From Ricinus communis (taxonomy: Eukaryota > Streptophyta > Magnoliopsida > Malpighiales > Euphorbiaceae), in contig NC_063263.1 in assembly GCF_019578655.1 (NCBI RefSeq), forward strand, positions 10,849,001 through 10,913,000: a stretch of DNA of 64,000 nucleotides, read 5' to 3'. Below are positions 26,819 to 41,179 of this stretch, in pieces. The notes beneath the pieces are model-generated. The model worked only from the letters and a program-made list of their open reading frames with translations, was not told the origin of the DNA and did not search any database. The number at the start of each line of letters is the position of its first letter. Position 1 is the stretch's first letter. Position numbers and translations under genes: made by a program.

Positions 26819-28784
26819 ATAGAAAAGTAAATATTATATATTACATTATTTTTATATTTTACTATTAAATTATTAATATTTATATAATTTATAACGTAAA
26901 ATTAATAAATATAAATATTTTTATTTATTTTATATACAAACTAAGATAATTTTTTATGAATATTTATAAATATAAATATTGATACCATATATCTTTCATT
27001 TATTGGATTACGTGGTTATTCAAAATTGGTTGCCTAGGATAAAGTTTTCTTTTTGAAGTTCATATTTGTAAACTTTTTTTTTAAAAAAGTACTTGTGCAC
27101 TTAGAATGAACATTCTAATTATTCAATGAATGTAAGATGTTTTATAAATTTATAATTAACTACTATTATTTTATTTTTAATAATTTGATATTAAATTAGT
27201 TAAGTACTTAGCTATTATTTAATCAAGTATATTACTTTTATTTTTACAAATTTTTATTTATTTTTATAATTTAGTTACTAATATTTGATAATAAATAAAT
27301 TTATTTATATATTTTACACTTATATAAATAATTAAAAGATTATACATATTTATTGACAATCTAAATTAATAGAGTGAGATATACAATTAATATATTACAT
27401 TAAAAGAACCTTAAATTTAAATATAATGGTCAAACATCACCATAACCTTAAATTTAAATATTTGTTTGTAAAATGATGGAGTTTGAAATAAATTAAAACA
27501 CATATGCAGTTAGTAACTGAATTGTAGAAGAATAAATACATATTAATATATACTTTTTAATAAAATGAATTAATAAAGTTTAAGATCTCTAGCAATTATA
27601 CATTTTAATATTAGTTTATAAATGAATTATATGATTGCAATGTTATTATTATGTATTCAAATCGGTGTTAATCAAACTTTATGCATATAAATGTTTCTTT
27701 TGATATAAAAATTTAAATTTAAATTTTATAAATTAAAATAGTTCTACTTAAATAATGAATAGTAATCAAAAACCCTAATGACAAGATAGAACTTTAAATT
27801 AAATAAGAAAAAGAAAATGTCCTAACATTGATTTAAGATTGAAATTATTAAAGAGAGGGAAACCCTAGGCATGTGGGAGGCATAAACACTATTAGATTCT
27901 TTTAATATTAAGAATATTGATGGATCTCCTGAGAATATTAACTAGCTGAAGGAGGGTTCTCCCAGTCTATGAGTAGGTAAAGATACCATCAACTTAGTCA
28001 TGCAATCAAAAAAAATAAAATGAGAATTAGAAAAGAAAAAAGACTTGCAAGTATGGAATAAATTAGATACCTTTACTCACTCATGGGATTGACCTTTATG
28101 GAGATTTATTAGTCTTAACTCCTACTGGGAACATGGTTCTTCCAGTATTGGATATCCTTATTCAGGTGCATTAATCTCTCATTCCCAAACTGAGATTTTT
28201 ATCGAAGAATTTATCTCTTGTTTGGAGTTCATAATCTATGCGGTTATCATATATAAATAGAATTAGAATGTTGTATGTAATTATTATATATAAGTTTGTA
28301 ATATTTTTATATATACCACTTATTTAACAGTATAATGTATTAAAAAACGTCTTAAAATAATTTGTGAGAAATTTAAATTGTACAGTTTGAAGTCGATTAA
28401 TATATAATAAAAAAAAAATCAATTAGTTGCAGTTAGGTGTCTCCTACGCAACCCATAAAAGTCAATGGTGACTAGCTACAGTATTTACCAAGAAGTAGTT
28501 GGCATCTTTTTGAAATATAATTATTCTTGATCTCCATAATCCGATCTTAACCCAATAGATTAAAAATAGACATAAAAGGGAATTTAAAAAAGAAAGAATC
28601 ATAAAGATGAACCAAAAAAATCATTAGAGACAAAGCATGTGGGATGAAGGTACTTTTTGAAAAAAAAGAAAAAGAAAAACATTTCTTGGTTTACATGTCT
28701 TCTTCATAAGTAAGAGAAGAAACATATATATATATATACATTTACTCTTTAAATTGATTCTCTTGAAGCTACAAACAAAAAGCC

Positions 28785-28997
28785 ATGGCAATAACTTCAA
28801 TCAAAGCTTTTCTCTTGATTTTGGGACATCCTTTTGCAACCCCACTATTCAATGTTGTGGGTCTATGGAGAGAAAGAGATGGGAAAAAGAATTCCACTTG
28901 CATCTTTGGAAAAGATAAGAAGTTGCTAAAATCATCTTATTATTCTTTCTTTTTTTTCCTTAATTTAAGATCCACTTACATCAATAGAAAGGATTAA
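28785..28997 (+). CDS. Possible small peptide gene (70 codons)
   Basis: The ATG sits in a good plant start context (AAAAGCCATGGCA). A TATA-like run lies at 28,722-28,740 and a short leader follows it. The first 25 residues (MAITSIKAFLLILGHPFAT...) are hydrophobic and could be a signal or membrane segment; the rest is basic and then aromatic. No family is recognised. It could equally be a truncated first exon or chance. Confidence 0.2.
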   Translation: MAITSIKAFLLILGHPFATPLFNVVGLWRERDGKKNSTCIFGKDKKLLKSSYYSFFFFLNLRSTYINRKD

Positions 28998-29429
28998 AAA
29001 AAATCATCTCATTTATTATTATTATTATTTAATTTATTAGATTTTTAATAAAACGAGACATGAATTATAAAATAGAAAATATCTCTTTATTTTTATGAAT
29101 TACTTATTATATAATAATAATTTTACTAATACTCGTTAAAAAAATTAAAATCCCTTCTCCTCCTTCTACACTAAAATATATTGTATCATATATTTTACAA
29201 AATAAATATTTGGCGCGTTAAATATTATACAATTCAAGTTTTTTGGAGCCGATTTGTTATTGAATTTTGTATATTAATATTTTCTTTAAAGAGTTCAATA
29301 GAAACTAAAACAATTAAGATACGATACGTAATACACTAATGTTTACCCATGTAGCTCTCAATTATATGGGGTCAAATATAACCGCTTGTTGTTTAAATGG
29401 GTGGCTTCACTTCTTAAAGAATTTCTAAT

Positions 29430-30500
29430 AAGCCATTAAATCATATCACTTCTTTATTATAATTAATAAAAAGATATATGTAAAAGATAAATATTTAAAA
29501 TATTTTCTAATTTATTTTATATTTTTAATAATTTAATAGTCATATTCTTTTTAATTCAATTTAAGAAAAAGGAAATCAATTGTTGGAGTATTCCCAACAA
29601 ACTATCAAGTCATACTCCTTCTCTATTATAGACTTTTAATTTTTTTTTTAATTCAATATTCTTTTTTAAAATGATCTCAGAATCACATTCTTTTTCTTTA
29701 AATTTAAGAAGGAAAAAAATAGTTCTTAAATATAGTATATTACTTTTTTTTCTTTAAAAGTCGTATTCTCTCTCATTACTTATTTCTCTCTCTGTTTACT
29801 TTATTTATAAGAAGTAAAATAGAGAGTATTATTGAAAGACACACACATTTTAAGATAAATTAAAAAATAGAATTAATTATTTATAATTTAATAGAGAGAC
29901 ATATAGAGAGTATGATTGGAAACACTTTAAATATATTATATTATTTTTTTATTTTATTTTTTATTTTTTAATAATCACATTCTCTCTCTTTACTTATTTC
30001 TTTTTATGTTAACTTTATTAGTAAAAAGTTAATAGATAGTTGTTTGAATATGTATAAATTTTAAGATAAATTGAAATAAAAAATTAATTATTTATAATTT
30101 AATAGAAAAATATATAAGACTTATTATTGCATACGCTCTTAGCATATCCCAAAAAACTTTTAAATTATAATTTTTTTTTTTATTATAAGAAGTATATATG
30201 AACATTAAGCTTTGAAGAGATTTTCTAATTCATCTTTCTTTTTTTAAGATGATTTAAAAATCACATTCTCTCTTTTTAAAATTAAAAAAGAATTCTTAAA
30301 TGACTCTTTAAATATATTATATTATTTCTCTTGTTTTAAAAAAAAAATCTTTTCTTAATAGTTATATTTTCTCTCTTTACTTTTTTTTATTAATAAAAAT
30401 TAAGATTTTATTGAAATATACATTCAGTTAAAAATAAATTAAAATAAAAAATTATTTTTTATAATTTAATGAAGAAAAACATAGAGAGAGAATTGTTCCC
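29430..30500. repeat. Diverged tandem or nested MITE-like repeats
   Basis: A module recurs at about 29,755-29,935, 29,965-30,125 and 30,345-30,490. It comprises a CATTCTCTCTCTTTACTTATTT-type segment, a TTTAAGATAAATTAAAATA segment, then ATTATTTATAATTTAATAGA. Between modules lie segments such as GGAGTATTCCCAACAAACT (about 29,585) and CTCTTAGCATATCCCAA (about 30,136). These resemble the common plant MITE end GAGCAT(C/G)TCCAA. No coding capacity is seen. Confidence 0.45.
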
Positions 30501-31100
30501 TCTGAATCCTGCTAAGATGGAGGGATATAAGGTCCAGTAACCCCTCTCTCTCGTACACACACACACAGCTAATTAAAGCATGCAGTAGAACTTATTCCAA
30601 ATTAAACCAAAACAATCCTAACACTTGAGTCCAAAACAAAACCACTATTATTCAAGTGAACCATAATCCAACAACAAACTCAACATACAAGACCTTATGC
30701 CAATGTACCATTAAAAATGAACAGGAACCTCTAAACGCATGAATAACAAAAGAAAGAACAAGAGGAAATGGACACTAAAAAGACCCAACACCACTGCGAC
30801 ATCATCATCATCATTTCCGTTTTATTTTCTCTATTAAACTGAAAATGCAGACAATAATTCTACAATATATAGATTGATTCGACATCAATTATAATACTAC
30901 ATACCATCAATTTTGCAAAAATAATACACTTGTAGATAATGGTGCCATGACGAATTTAAATTAATTTTAAACTAATTATGACTATAAAATTATTTCGTAA
31001 GAGTTATAGACAAAAAAAAGAAAATCCAACTCAGAAAACAAAAAAATAAAAAACATGATGACATTCAATTTCAGATTGCATAAATCACAGTTCATAGAAT
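30501..31100. other. Intergenic, no gene seen
   Basis: The stretch begins with a short (CA)n at about 30,556 and then continues as A-rich DNA. I see no coding or RNA feature. Confidence 0.5.
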
Positions 31101-31199
31101 AATTAAATGCCCAAATCAATCAATTGCAAATTTTTAAAAAAACATGAATTAGTTTCGCTTGGAAAATTTATATTCAAGTGGAAAATTTTCTTGAGAGAA

Positions 31200-31570
31200 G
31201 TAATTAATGGTATTCCTCTTAGTTCTCAAGCAAACCAAATACCTGCGATATTACATCATTGGCGACGGCGCAAGCTTCATCGATTTTCGCTGTCGCCAAC
31301 AACGCAACAAAGGAGAAAAAGAAGAAGAAGGGAAAGAAGGTGGCAAGGGTTTAATTAAGTGTTGAAGAAAAATCATTACTGAAGATATGGGAATATTTTA
31401 AAACAAAAATTCTTCTCTCGAGTTGACTCAGTTGCTCATTGTCCACCGATCGCAAACCATTCCACTCTCTGTTTCTTCCAAACACCTGAGAGTGAATCTC
31501 TTTCTTTATTGAAAATGGAAGAGTTTTGAAAGAAGAAAATGGATGGCTCGTAAAGAAAATAATGAAGTGA
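31200..31570. other. GC-richer island in the AT-rich desert, unassigned
   Basis: This patch (TTGGCGACGGCGCAAGC, TTTTCGCTGTCGCC and similar) is much richer in G+C than its flanks and carries short open frames on both strands. On the plus strand one frame ends in a lysine-rich tail, EKKKKKGKKVARV, then a stop near 31,350. On the minus strand a frame runs to a GT-like donor. It could be a gene fragment or the 5' part of an unannotated transcript. No family is recognised. Confidence 0.2.
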
Positions 31571-34500
31571 GAAAGTAAATGAAAGGTTTGGCAGGTTTTT
31601 TTGAAAAGTCAAATGGTTTAATACAAATAATCTCTATTATTTTTTTGGTGAGAAAAGTTTTTAATTTTTAATAAGTCTATGTCCAACCTTTGCCACATCA
31701 TCAGCTAAACAAGCAATATTTTTTATATTTTCCTTTTAGCTTATTTTCTAAAAGAAATAATTTGTATGTAATTGTTAATATTTTTAATTTTAGCAATGTA
31801 ATTAAATATTAATATTAGTTTTTATCTTTAGTAAAAATTATTCAAACTCGTGGACACAATGTAGACGTCGATGATGATAAAAAAAAAAATTGAGTCAATA
31901 TTATAATTGTTAATTTATTGTGTTATTAAAATATTTTATATAAATATATAAATTTATTTTTTAAAACTTTAAAGTTTCATTAAATTTCATATTTTCAAAC
32001 GATAATATTTAATAAAAAAATTTATTTAAATTTTTTTAATCAAAATTCATGAAACGTCAATAAATTTAATTGATAATTTTATTAAAAATTAAAATAATAT
32101 TAAAATTGAAAATTAAATAATTGTATACTAGATTTACTAATAAATATAAAGTAATTAAGCCTTTTTTTTTAAGAACACAATGTTAATTTTATAAGAAATA
32201 CTGTTTTTTTTTCAAAATAGAGTCATATTGATAAAATAGGTAAATATTAGAGTTTTATTCGAGATTATCAGTTTTTTTTGGAAAAAAATAGTACAATTTT
32301 TATTTCTGTTATAAACTGCTTAAATTCTATTTATAAATAAAACTTTATTTTTTTTGTCAATATATTAAGACTATCTGGCCTTTTTAGCTCAATAATATTT
32401 TTCCTGAATAACTAATTTTATATATAATACCTTTAAAAGTAAGAATGAGGATCAAAAGGAAAGGTGATGGAGATACCATGCATATATAAAGGCATTACCT
32501 ACAAAAAGTAAGGTACTCCATTTATATGCTTTAAATTCCTCTTAACAAACATGCAAAAGTCATCCTTTAAATCTTAAGACAAATGAGAGAGCTGCACGTC
32601 ATATCTTGTCAGATTGATTTACAACTCCGAGTCGACGACATGCTCACATTAATCTTTTGCCTAAATAAGAAGATTATACACAATAATCATACTGTCTTAT
32701 CTAATTAATTAAGAGTTTAGTGCTAAATTACTGATTTGATACTCCATTATTAAAAATATATTATTTAAATTATTATATATAACTAATTGATTTTATTTTT
32801 TTTATTTTTTTTTTAATTTGCTTACTCTTTCACCCGTCATTATTTGTTGTCTCACTATTTTACAAAATGATTTTCAAAATCTTACAATTAAAGATATAAA
32901 GGCATCAATTTAGAAATCTCAAATTTTTTTAAGTCTTTTTTTTTTTATTTAGATTAGATTTTTTTTGGTAATAAGTATTAAAATAGTAACATTTATTAGG
33001 TAATAATATTTTAAAAGAGAATACTTCTCATTGAAAGATGGGAGAAATTAGTGTCATTATTGGGCAATTAATGATTAAAAATGAAATGAATTTTGGTGTG
33101 AAGAATAAATAAATAGTAATATTTGTCCTGAAGAAGATACTGTTTCATGATAGTCACCATCATTAAGGTGGTGGAGATGTGGACGTGTTCCAATTGGTGG
33201 AAGCTATGCTTTGTAGTACCTTATAGTATTAATTTATATTTTATTTTTCTCTTAGAAATAATGAGAGTACACATGACCACACATGAAAGGTGAACCCACT
33301 ACATATTTGTTTTTATTAGTATTGTTTTTTAAGTTCATTCTTTCAACAGACTAAAACTGTACAATCAAGAAGATTGCTTTATTGTAAGTTTGTGAGAGAG
33401 CCATATCTTTTAGGTGTTATTAGCTGACTGACCATAATGAATTACACTGATTTGTACGTCAAATTCACAAAGAATTTAAATGAGTATATAATGTTTTGTG
33501 TTATCTCTGTTAATAGAACAAGTTATTCTCAATTATATTCTTTATTTTAAAATTATTATTTTTACATATTAATATATTTTAATTTTTTTTAAAAAAATTA
33601 CGTTAAAGATGTTTTAATGAATCATTTATTAATATCAATAGCTACTATTTTATTTTCATTATTATAAAATTTATTGAATGATGAACTGGGAGGATCAAAC
33701 TTAAATTTTCTAAATATCTTTTGACCGAAAGTATTAATAGAATATTTCGTGCGATTTTAAAATGTTTATTTATATTAGGTCTAATTATTAATTAAATTTT
33801 GAACTCTATATTTTTTAATAATTTTATTTAATTATCTTGTATTTCTTAAATAAATATTTATGCTTTCAATTTGTTTTTAAAAATATTTTGTGATAATCTT
33901 TTCTGAAATTTTACATTGAGAAAAATTATGTGGCAAATTAATTATAATTATTAAGATAAAACTTAGTGAGTCAACAAAAAATTTATTGCATTTAGATATA
34001 AAATATGTGAAAGTATGCAGATATGTGAGACTTTTAATTGTACATTATTAAGTCTATGATAGACTATTTTTGTTGATTCGTATTCTTTTAGTGAGTATAG
34101 TCAACTTCTCACATCATCTTTCTTACAGTAAAATTTAGAAATTATCAACATAAAGTATTTTTAAAATAAATAAAAAATATGAGTACTTTATTTTAAAATT
34201 TTAAAAAAATTAAATAAAATTATTAAAAAGTATAAAATTCATTATTTAATTGCTAATTAAGCCTTTATATATCGTAAAAAGCCATTTAAATATTTTTCTT
34301 TACTTTTCTTCAAGAGAAAGCAGATTTAACATATATTTGGGAGAAAGAAAATAAAAGTTGAAAAAAAAATGGGAGGAGAGATTGTAGTGTGATAGAAAAA
34401 GGCTTTTATTCTCTCAACTTATTTAACAATGAGAAGAGATAAAAGTATTAGGAGTGATATATCTTTATTGTTTAAGAATTATTATAAATAAAAAAAATTA

Positions 34501-37500
34501 GAATTATGTAAAAATTTAGAATTATGGCAATTAATTATAAATATGAAATAATTTTGTAAGGAGTTGAGCATTTTGCGCTCAATTTAGGGTTACTAAAAGA
34601 ATATGGGCCTAATAAAGTGGCTCATAAATCTCTTCTTCTTGCTTTCCTGAACAGGAAAAAGTGCTTTTTTTTCACACCAACCCTTCTATTCCGAAGCATA
34701 CAATCAAATATCATAGTGACAACTCATAACACAACTTCTCACCAAATGCATAAATATCTTTAAAACCCAATTAATGAATTATTTCAACAATTAATTATAG
34801 TTAGCTCAACTAGTTTGACTAAGTCAAGAACTTATCATGAATAATTAAAACTTAATTAATACATTCATAATTTTAAGATAAGATAACAATTGAGAATGGT
34901 TAAAATCAAATTCCGATTGGTATGATATTTGATGTGAATTTCAAAATAATAAAATAATTGTGTAGTATACAATTGTCATGTGAAATGCTTGACATCTTAA
35001 TCAGGAAAAAATTAAAATAAAATAAAAATAAATAAAGTTTAAATTTCCACCCCCATAATCTTGCTATTTTTCCTTTGGAGTCCTTTATTAATACTATAAT
35101 AGATGGTAGGATTTCATTCCGCAAGATAGCCTCGAAATCTAACGCATCAAATATGACATACTAGTTTATATTGTGTTTGGTTTAAATTCATAAAGTTTAT
35201 AAAATCTATTTATAAATTTAAAATTATGTGTTTTGAATGAAGTGTGAGCTAATTAGAATTTTATATAATCAAATTTGTACAAAACTGATTATAGCTAAAC
35301 TAAATTATAATAAAATATATAAAATTTTTAAATAAATTTCACATTAATTATTAATATATTCCATAACACTAAAATATTTCTTTTAATTTTATTATTTTTA
35401 TTTTTCTTTCTCTCTAGCATCTTTTTCTCAAATAAAATAAATTCTTTAATAATTTTTAATTAGGATGTTCAAAATTGAGTCGGAATTTAAATCTCACTGA
35501 ACTTAAAATTAAAAAATAAAAAACAAGCAAACAAATCAAGCCAATCATATAAAGATGTTCAAGACAATAATTTAATTCACCAATTAGTATAAATACAATC
35601 CAACTAAATTTTTCAAAAAATAATAATATTCTCATTTTAAAAAATATTTCACTTTCATTTAATACATGAATTAAAAAATTTATTCTTTAATTAAAGTAAT
35701 TAATTTATATTACTGTTTCTTTAAAGTGTTTTTATTAAACTCTTTATAAAGCTATAATAAAAAAGTATAAAATGAAAGTTTTTCTTAGCTCGTTCTAAAT
35801 TATAGTCTATTTTTAAATTTTTTATTAATAAATAATATAAAAAATCTAAAATTATAATTTTTATAGGGAGTTAAATAAAAATATTCTAGAAAAATATAAT
35901 ATAAGGTAAAGCTGAACTTTAAAGATCTGACGCTTATGAATTGAAAATAAAACACCTTTTTAGTAAAAAGAGAATATAATAATTTTATTAATGCATCATA
36001 ATACTTAGTCACGGCTTTTAACACCAGCCGAGCCGAGTCGAAGGAGCCATTATTCAACACTTTCTGTTTGTTGCTTTACCTAAAATTCTACTCTCTAGAA
36101 TTGACAGAGACAACCTGAAAAAGAAAGGAAAGTTTTCTTTTTATTTTCTCTTTTATACAGTTTTTTTTTTTTTTTTTCTGAAGAAAGAAAGATAGAAAAA
36201 GAAAGATGTTGATAATGCCAAGCAAATTCATGGAGGAGAGAGCTTTCAAGGAAGCTCACAAAAACAAATGAAAGGGACCATTTATCCTATCAATTGTGTA
36301 ATTTGCTTTTATGATTTTGGTAACCGAATCATTTAAATTGAAAGCAAAGCATTGAAAAGGAAACCTTTTTTTTATTATTATTATTATTATTGGATATGCT
36401 CTAAACCCCTTTAATTTTATTTTTTCCCTCATAATTCTTGTAAATATCATCAAACCCATCAACAAAAAATAAATGAAAAGAAAATTTGTCATTTTCGACC
36501 TGTCCGAACCACATGTATCTTAAAAATTGTCGTAAAATAAAACATATGAGATTGGTTCTGCTTGGAAGCATTCTCATGGTCAATATCCATCTCTCATTAG
36601 AACTCTTCTACCTAACATCACATCTTTCTTTCAATTCTTGAGATAACTCACAAGCCATTAATTAAATGAATTCATGGTAGAGTATAGACTGTAGAGTATA
36701 TATTAATAGTAATAATTTAAATTTATAAGAGTCTGATTTGAATAATTCTAATTAGAAGATAAGAGATATGGATAAAAAAAAAAAACTTCCAGTTAAATAT
36801 AATTAAATTTTTAAATAATTTAACTTTTTTCTTAATTTTTTAAAATATAGACAATCACATATTTTGAATTAAACTCAATATATTTCAGTGTGTAATGATA
36901 TGAGATCCCGTTAGTTTTAGACGTTAAAAAAAATCATTTTAACTCTTTTTAATTTATATGTTTTGCAGGTGAAGAAGTATAAGCTTTGTTTTTAGTGAAT
37001 AATAACTCCAAATGATAATTTATTTTATTTTAATAGAAAAAAATTAGTATTGTTCATAATTAATTAAAAATATAAAAAGCATTGAAATAGATAAAATTAA
37101 TTTCTGTTTTTCAAATTTTATACATGTAATTGAGCTATTTCAAAATTTAGATAATTAGTCAGATTTATGTTGAAAATTCAAAGATTTATTTATATATCAT
37201 TTACCTAATTAAAACGAATAATATTAATTGCTTAAGTAACTGATCATTCAAAAGTTTTTTTTTTTTTTTTTTTAATATTTGAAAATTTGACAACATTGCT
37301 TAAGTAATCTTTCCATCAATTTGATTATCTCAATTGAATCATATATTTGTAATTGTATTATGTCACAATTAAATCTCATTTTTATTTTACTTTCAGCTGT
37401 ATTCACAAAATTATATTTATTCTGTCATTTTCCCAGCCCATCAAGTTAGACCGGTTTTAATTGCATTTTACTACTTCCAATTTTTCCGTACATGGGACTT

Positions 37501-38614
37501 TTTAATTCTTTTTTATTTTTCTAACAAAGGATAAGTGTTTGATAATTGAGTTATAATTATAAGGTACACATTTCATGAATCTCATCCGCATATATATATA
37601 TATATATTTATGCTTGTGTACAATTGTGAATATGCATGGGAGAGCCCTTGTATGATTGTACTTTCTAGGTCAAGAATCTTGTGTTTTCATGTCAGGAACA
37701 CAAAATCTATATATCAATTCTGGCTTTCTATTTTCAAAAGGTGATGCAGATTGCAGACAAAGATGTAATTTGTATCATACTGCTATTTTTAATCTAATTA
37801 GCATTTTTTATTTATGAGAATTAAGAAAACATCGAATTTGAGTTTTTCCGCTTATTGTTTATTAATATTAGTAGAAATTTAGTACATTATCTTCATTAGA
37901 AGGTGACGGAATAGCTTGTGGACTCTCGTGACTCATTAAGCGTTCAATAAATTAAAAATTAAATTGATTTATAATATAATCGATTGCTTTAAAAGCTAAA
38001 AATTAATCATTCAAGTATCTAGTTTGACATAGATATAAATTTAAATTTTTATTCATAACTCAAAAAAATTAAATCATTTTTTTTTTGTGAATTTGAGTGA
38101 CTGATGACCGAAACCAATGTAGATCGGACTAATTAATTAAACAAGTAACTTCTTCATTGCAAACATTTCTTATCCACTTCAAACTTTTAACATACCAATC
38201 AATTTTACAAGTTATATGTTCAGATCAAGCCCACTTTAATCCATGGTGAAAACAACACACCACCAAATGCAACAGTTAGATAAGTGCTCATTATTATTAG
38301 TTCTATTCTAAACTACTTGTGTTTGAGCTTCAAAATAATGATCAAGTTTTTACAGTGGTCTCATACTGTAGCAGAGATATACTTAATCAATAAACTACTC
38401 TTCTTTCTAAAGTCTCAGTTCAATAAGAAGGTGAAGTCATGTGCACACAAACACACATTGCACTCACAAGGCCACCTTACTAACCCTAAATTGGTGAATA
38501 TAATAAGTATTTTTTTTGAAAATAATTGAGGCGGTATGTTTCCGCTTATACTTTAAACTCGACGAGAATATCTATTTATATAAAATATATGCATAGTATA
38601 TATCGGATATTAAC

Positions 38615-38620
<6 letters not shown>

Positions 38621-38646
<26 letters not shown>
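38621..38646. repeat. (TA)13 microsatellite
   Basis: Uninterrupted TA run. Confidence 0.9.
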
Positions 38647-38651
<5 letters not shown>

Positions 38652-39712
38652 AAACTTAGTTAGATAATAAAAAGTCCAAACCTATCCCTCAACATCTGAA
38701 CTAACGTTCTCAAAAATAAATAAAATAGGGTATTATAAATACATCTAAATTGATTGCATGAATATCAAAATTTAAAAGTTGAATTGAATTTTGAAAAATA
38801 AAATTCAAGCAAAAAAGAAAACAAATTAAACAGATAAACTAAAGAAATATTTGGATGAAATAAATAATAAAATATAAAATCCCATATAGTCGGGATAAAA
38901 ACCAAATTAAATCCAATAATCTTTCTTCAAAGAGAAATCCAATAATCATTAAATCTATATAAAAATCATTCGATTTAAAACTAAAATCAAATTAGCAAAA
39001 AATTATTGATTGATTTTAGTAATTCGAAATTTTGTGAAGCTGGCTAAACCAACCCAAAAGAGCAGAAAACTGAATACCTCATGATTCCTATCCATTTTTT
39101 GCCTTTTGTATATTTGTCCTCTTATTATCTCTCAATGTATGGTCCCATCTCTATTTGCTTCTCTTTCTAAAGGACATGCAATATGGGCCTTTCTATCTTT
39201 TGCCTTTTAAGGGTTTTGTTCATTCATTTTGGCATAATTAATACAATAATTCTATGTAGAGATAATACTATTAAAAGTACCTCTCTATCTACATTTAAAT
39301 TATACAATCTATTCACATATTTTCTGAAACAAGAAAACACATATAACCCTTTTGGGCACAGTTCTAACCCATTTTACAAAAAAGTTAGACCAATAAGAAA
39401 AAAGAAAAAAAAAAAAACAACTATGCCTTCTTTCTCTTTTTATACCACAATTAGTCCTACCCTTTTATATCCATTAATTTGTCATGATAACATTTAAGTC
39501 TAATGAGAAAAAGTAAAGAAAGAAAAATCCATATTAAAGTAAAATCAAAAGTTTCAATGGGATTTTTCCTGTTTAATTGAGTTATTATTTTCTTTTTTTG
39601 GTAAAAGTTTTTAACATAACAGGCATGAGATTTTGGTTTAATAAGATTTTTGAGAGCTTCTGAAACTTTATTTTGGTGGAGCATACCACTTTGACATGCC
39701 TGTAAAGGTTGC

Positions 39713-39735
39713 TATATATATATATATATATATAT
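39713..39735. repeat. (TA)n microsatellite
   Basis: About 11 TA units. Confidence 0.9.
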
Positions 39736-41179
39736 TATAAGACTTTATTTTACTAGAGTATTATTGTAGCACCATATTATTATAAATTTATTTTTAATTA
39801 TAGACTATTAATTAATATTATTATTTATTATATATATTTTTCTATTAATATAGATTATCAATTAATTCATATATTATTTTTAATTGTTTATACAAATTAA
39901 AATTTTATAGTTGTCAAGTACCATTAAAATAAATAAAAATAATTTATTTAATTGTTTAAGTACTATATATAATTGACTGATATAGTATTTAATTATATTA
40001 ATAAATTATTAAAATTATAATAATATCAATTTTTATAGACTTATATGGCACCGTAAACTTACATTATAATGACCCAAAAATTTGATATGGTATATAATTT
40101 TTGTATTTATTATATTAATGTATTAATAAGACTGCAATATAATTAATACATTAGTTAATAAATTATTTCTTAATCAACAGTAATTTCCAATCTTAAAAAT
40201 AATGTGCTAATTTTATTTTTACTTTATGTAAAAATAACTAATTTATTGATTAATAAATTATTAGAATAATCTCGTTTTATGAGTTATATACTTTGTTAAA
40301 TGGATATTAGAGTAAAAGTGTAATATAAAATTAGTCGCTTATCCGTGTGTTGTACAACCGTTATTGTTATTTCGATTATAAAATTAAATTGATAGATATA
40401 ATTTAATAAAATTTCTAGTATTTAATATTAATTTATAATATTTTATAAATAATAGCAAACTAACTATTTTTAAATATTATTTTTAATTTTTTAAAATTTT
40501 AAATTTTTATCAATGTAATAATATAAAATTATCTTAAAAATATTATAAATTAGTACTATCAAAATAATTAATACAATTTTTTTAAAGTAAACATTTATTA
40601 TATAATTAAAAAATTAATTTATAATTAAATAAATATTAAAAATATAAATTAATATGTTAGTTTCTCTAATTAGAATAGTTATTTAATTAAAAATTAATTT
40701 ATTAATTAATATAATATTAAATAATTAAATATTATTATTTTTTAAAATAGAATTGGAGTGAGTATTTAATTAAGAATATAATTTGTTAATCAATCAAATT
40801 AATAGAAAAAATTATAAAAATTATATATATATTTAAATTTATGTGTCAAAAATAATACATTTATCAAAATAAAAATTCTATCCGTAAAAGAATTAAATAC
40901 ACTTATAAAAAAAATTTAAATTTTAAAAATTAATATTATAAATTAAATATTTATAATTAAAATAATATGAACAGCGACCCACTAGGCGAGATCTTTGAGC
41001 ATTGGTAGCATGTATTGATAGAAGAGACCACCATTATAAAACCAATTTGAATAATATATATTCCCTTAAATCTTGAAGAGGTTTTTTCAACCATGACTTC
41101 AATCAAATAGAATAAAGTTTACAGAAAAAAAAAAAAAGAGATTTAAAAATAGAAACCTTTCTCTGTCAAAAAGAAAAGA

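Larger units (their letters stand above)
23800..28780. other. AT-rich intergenic DNA upstream of TOPLESS
   Basis: No gene can be supported. A patch at 24,040-24,200 has an ACGTGGC motif (24159-24165). A less AT-rich patch at 26,110-26,430 contains GTGGGGCC (TCP-type site) and stretches resembling distal promoter sequence. An open frame on the minus strand at 26,125-26,541 has no recognisable domain. Microsatellites are listed separately. Confidence 0.55.
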
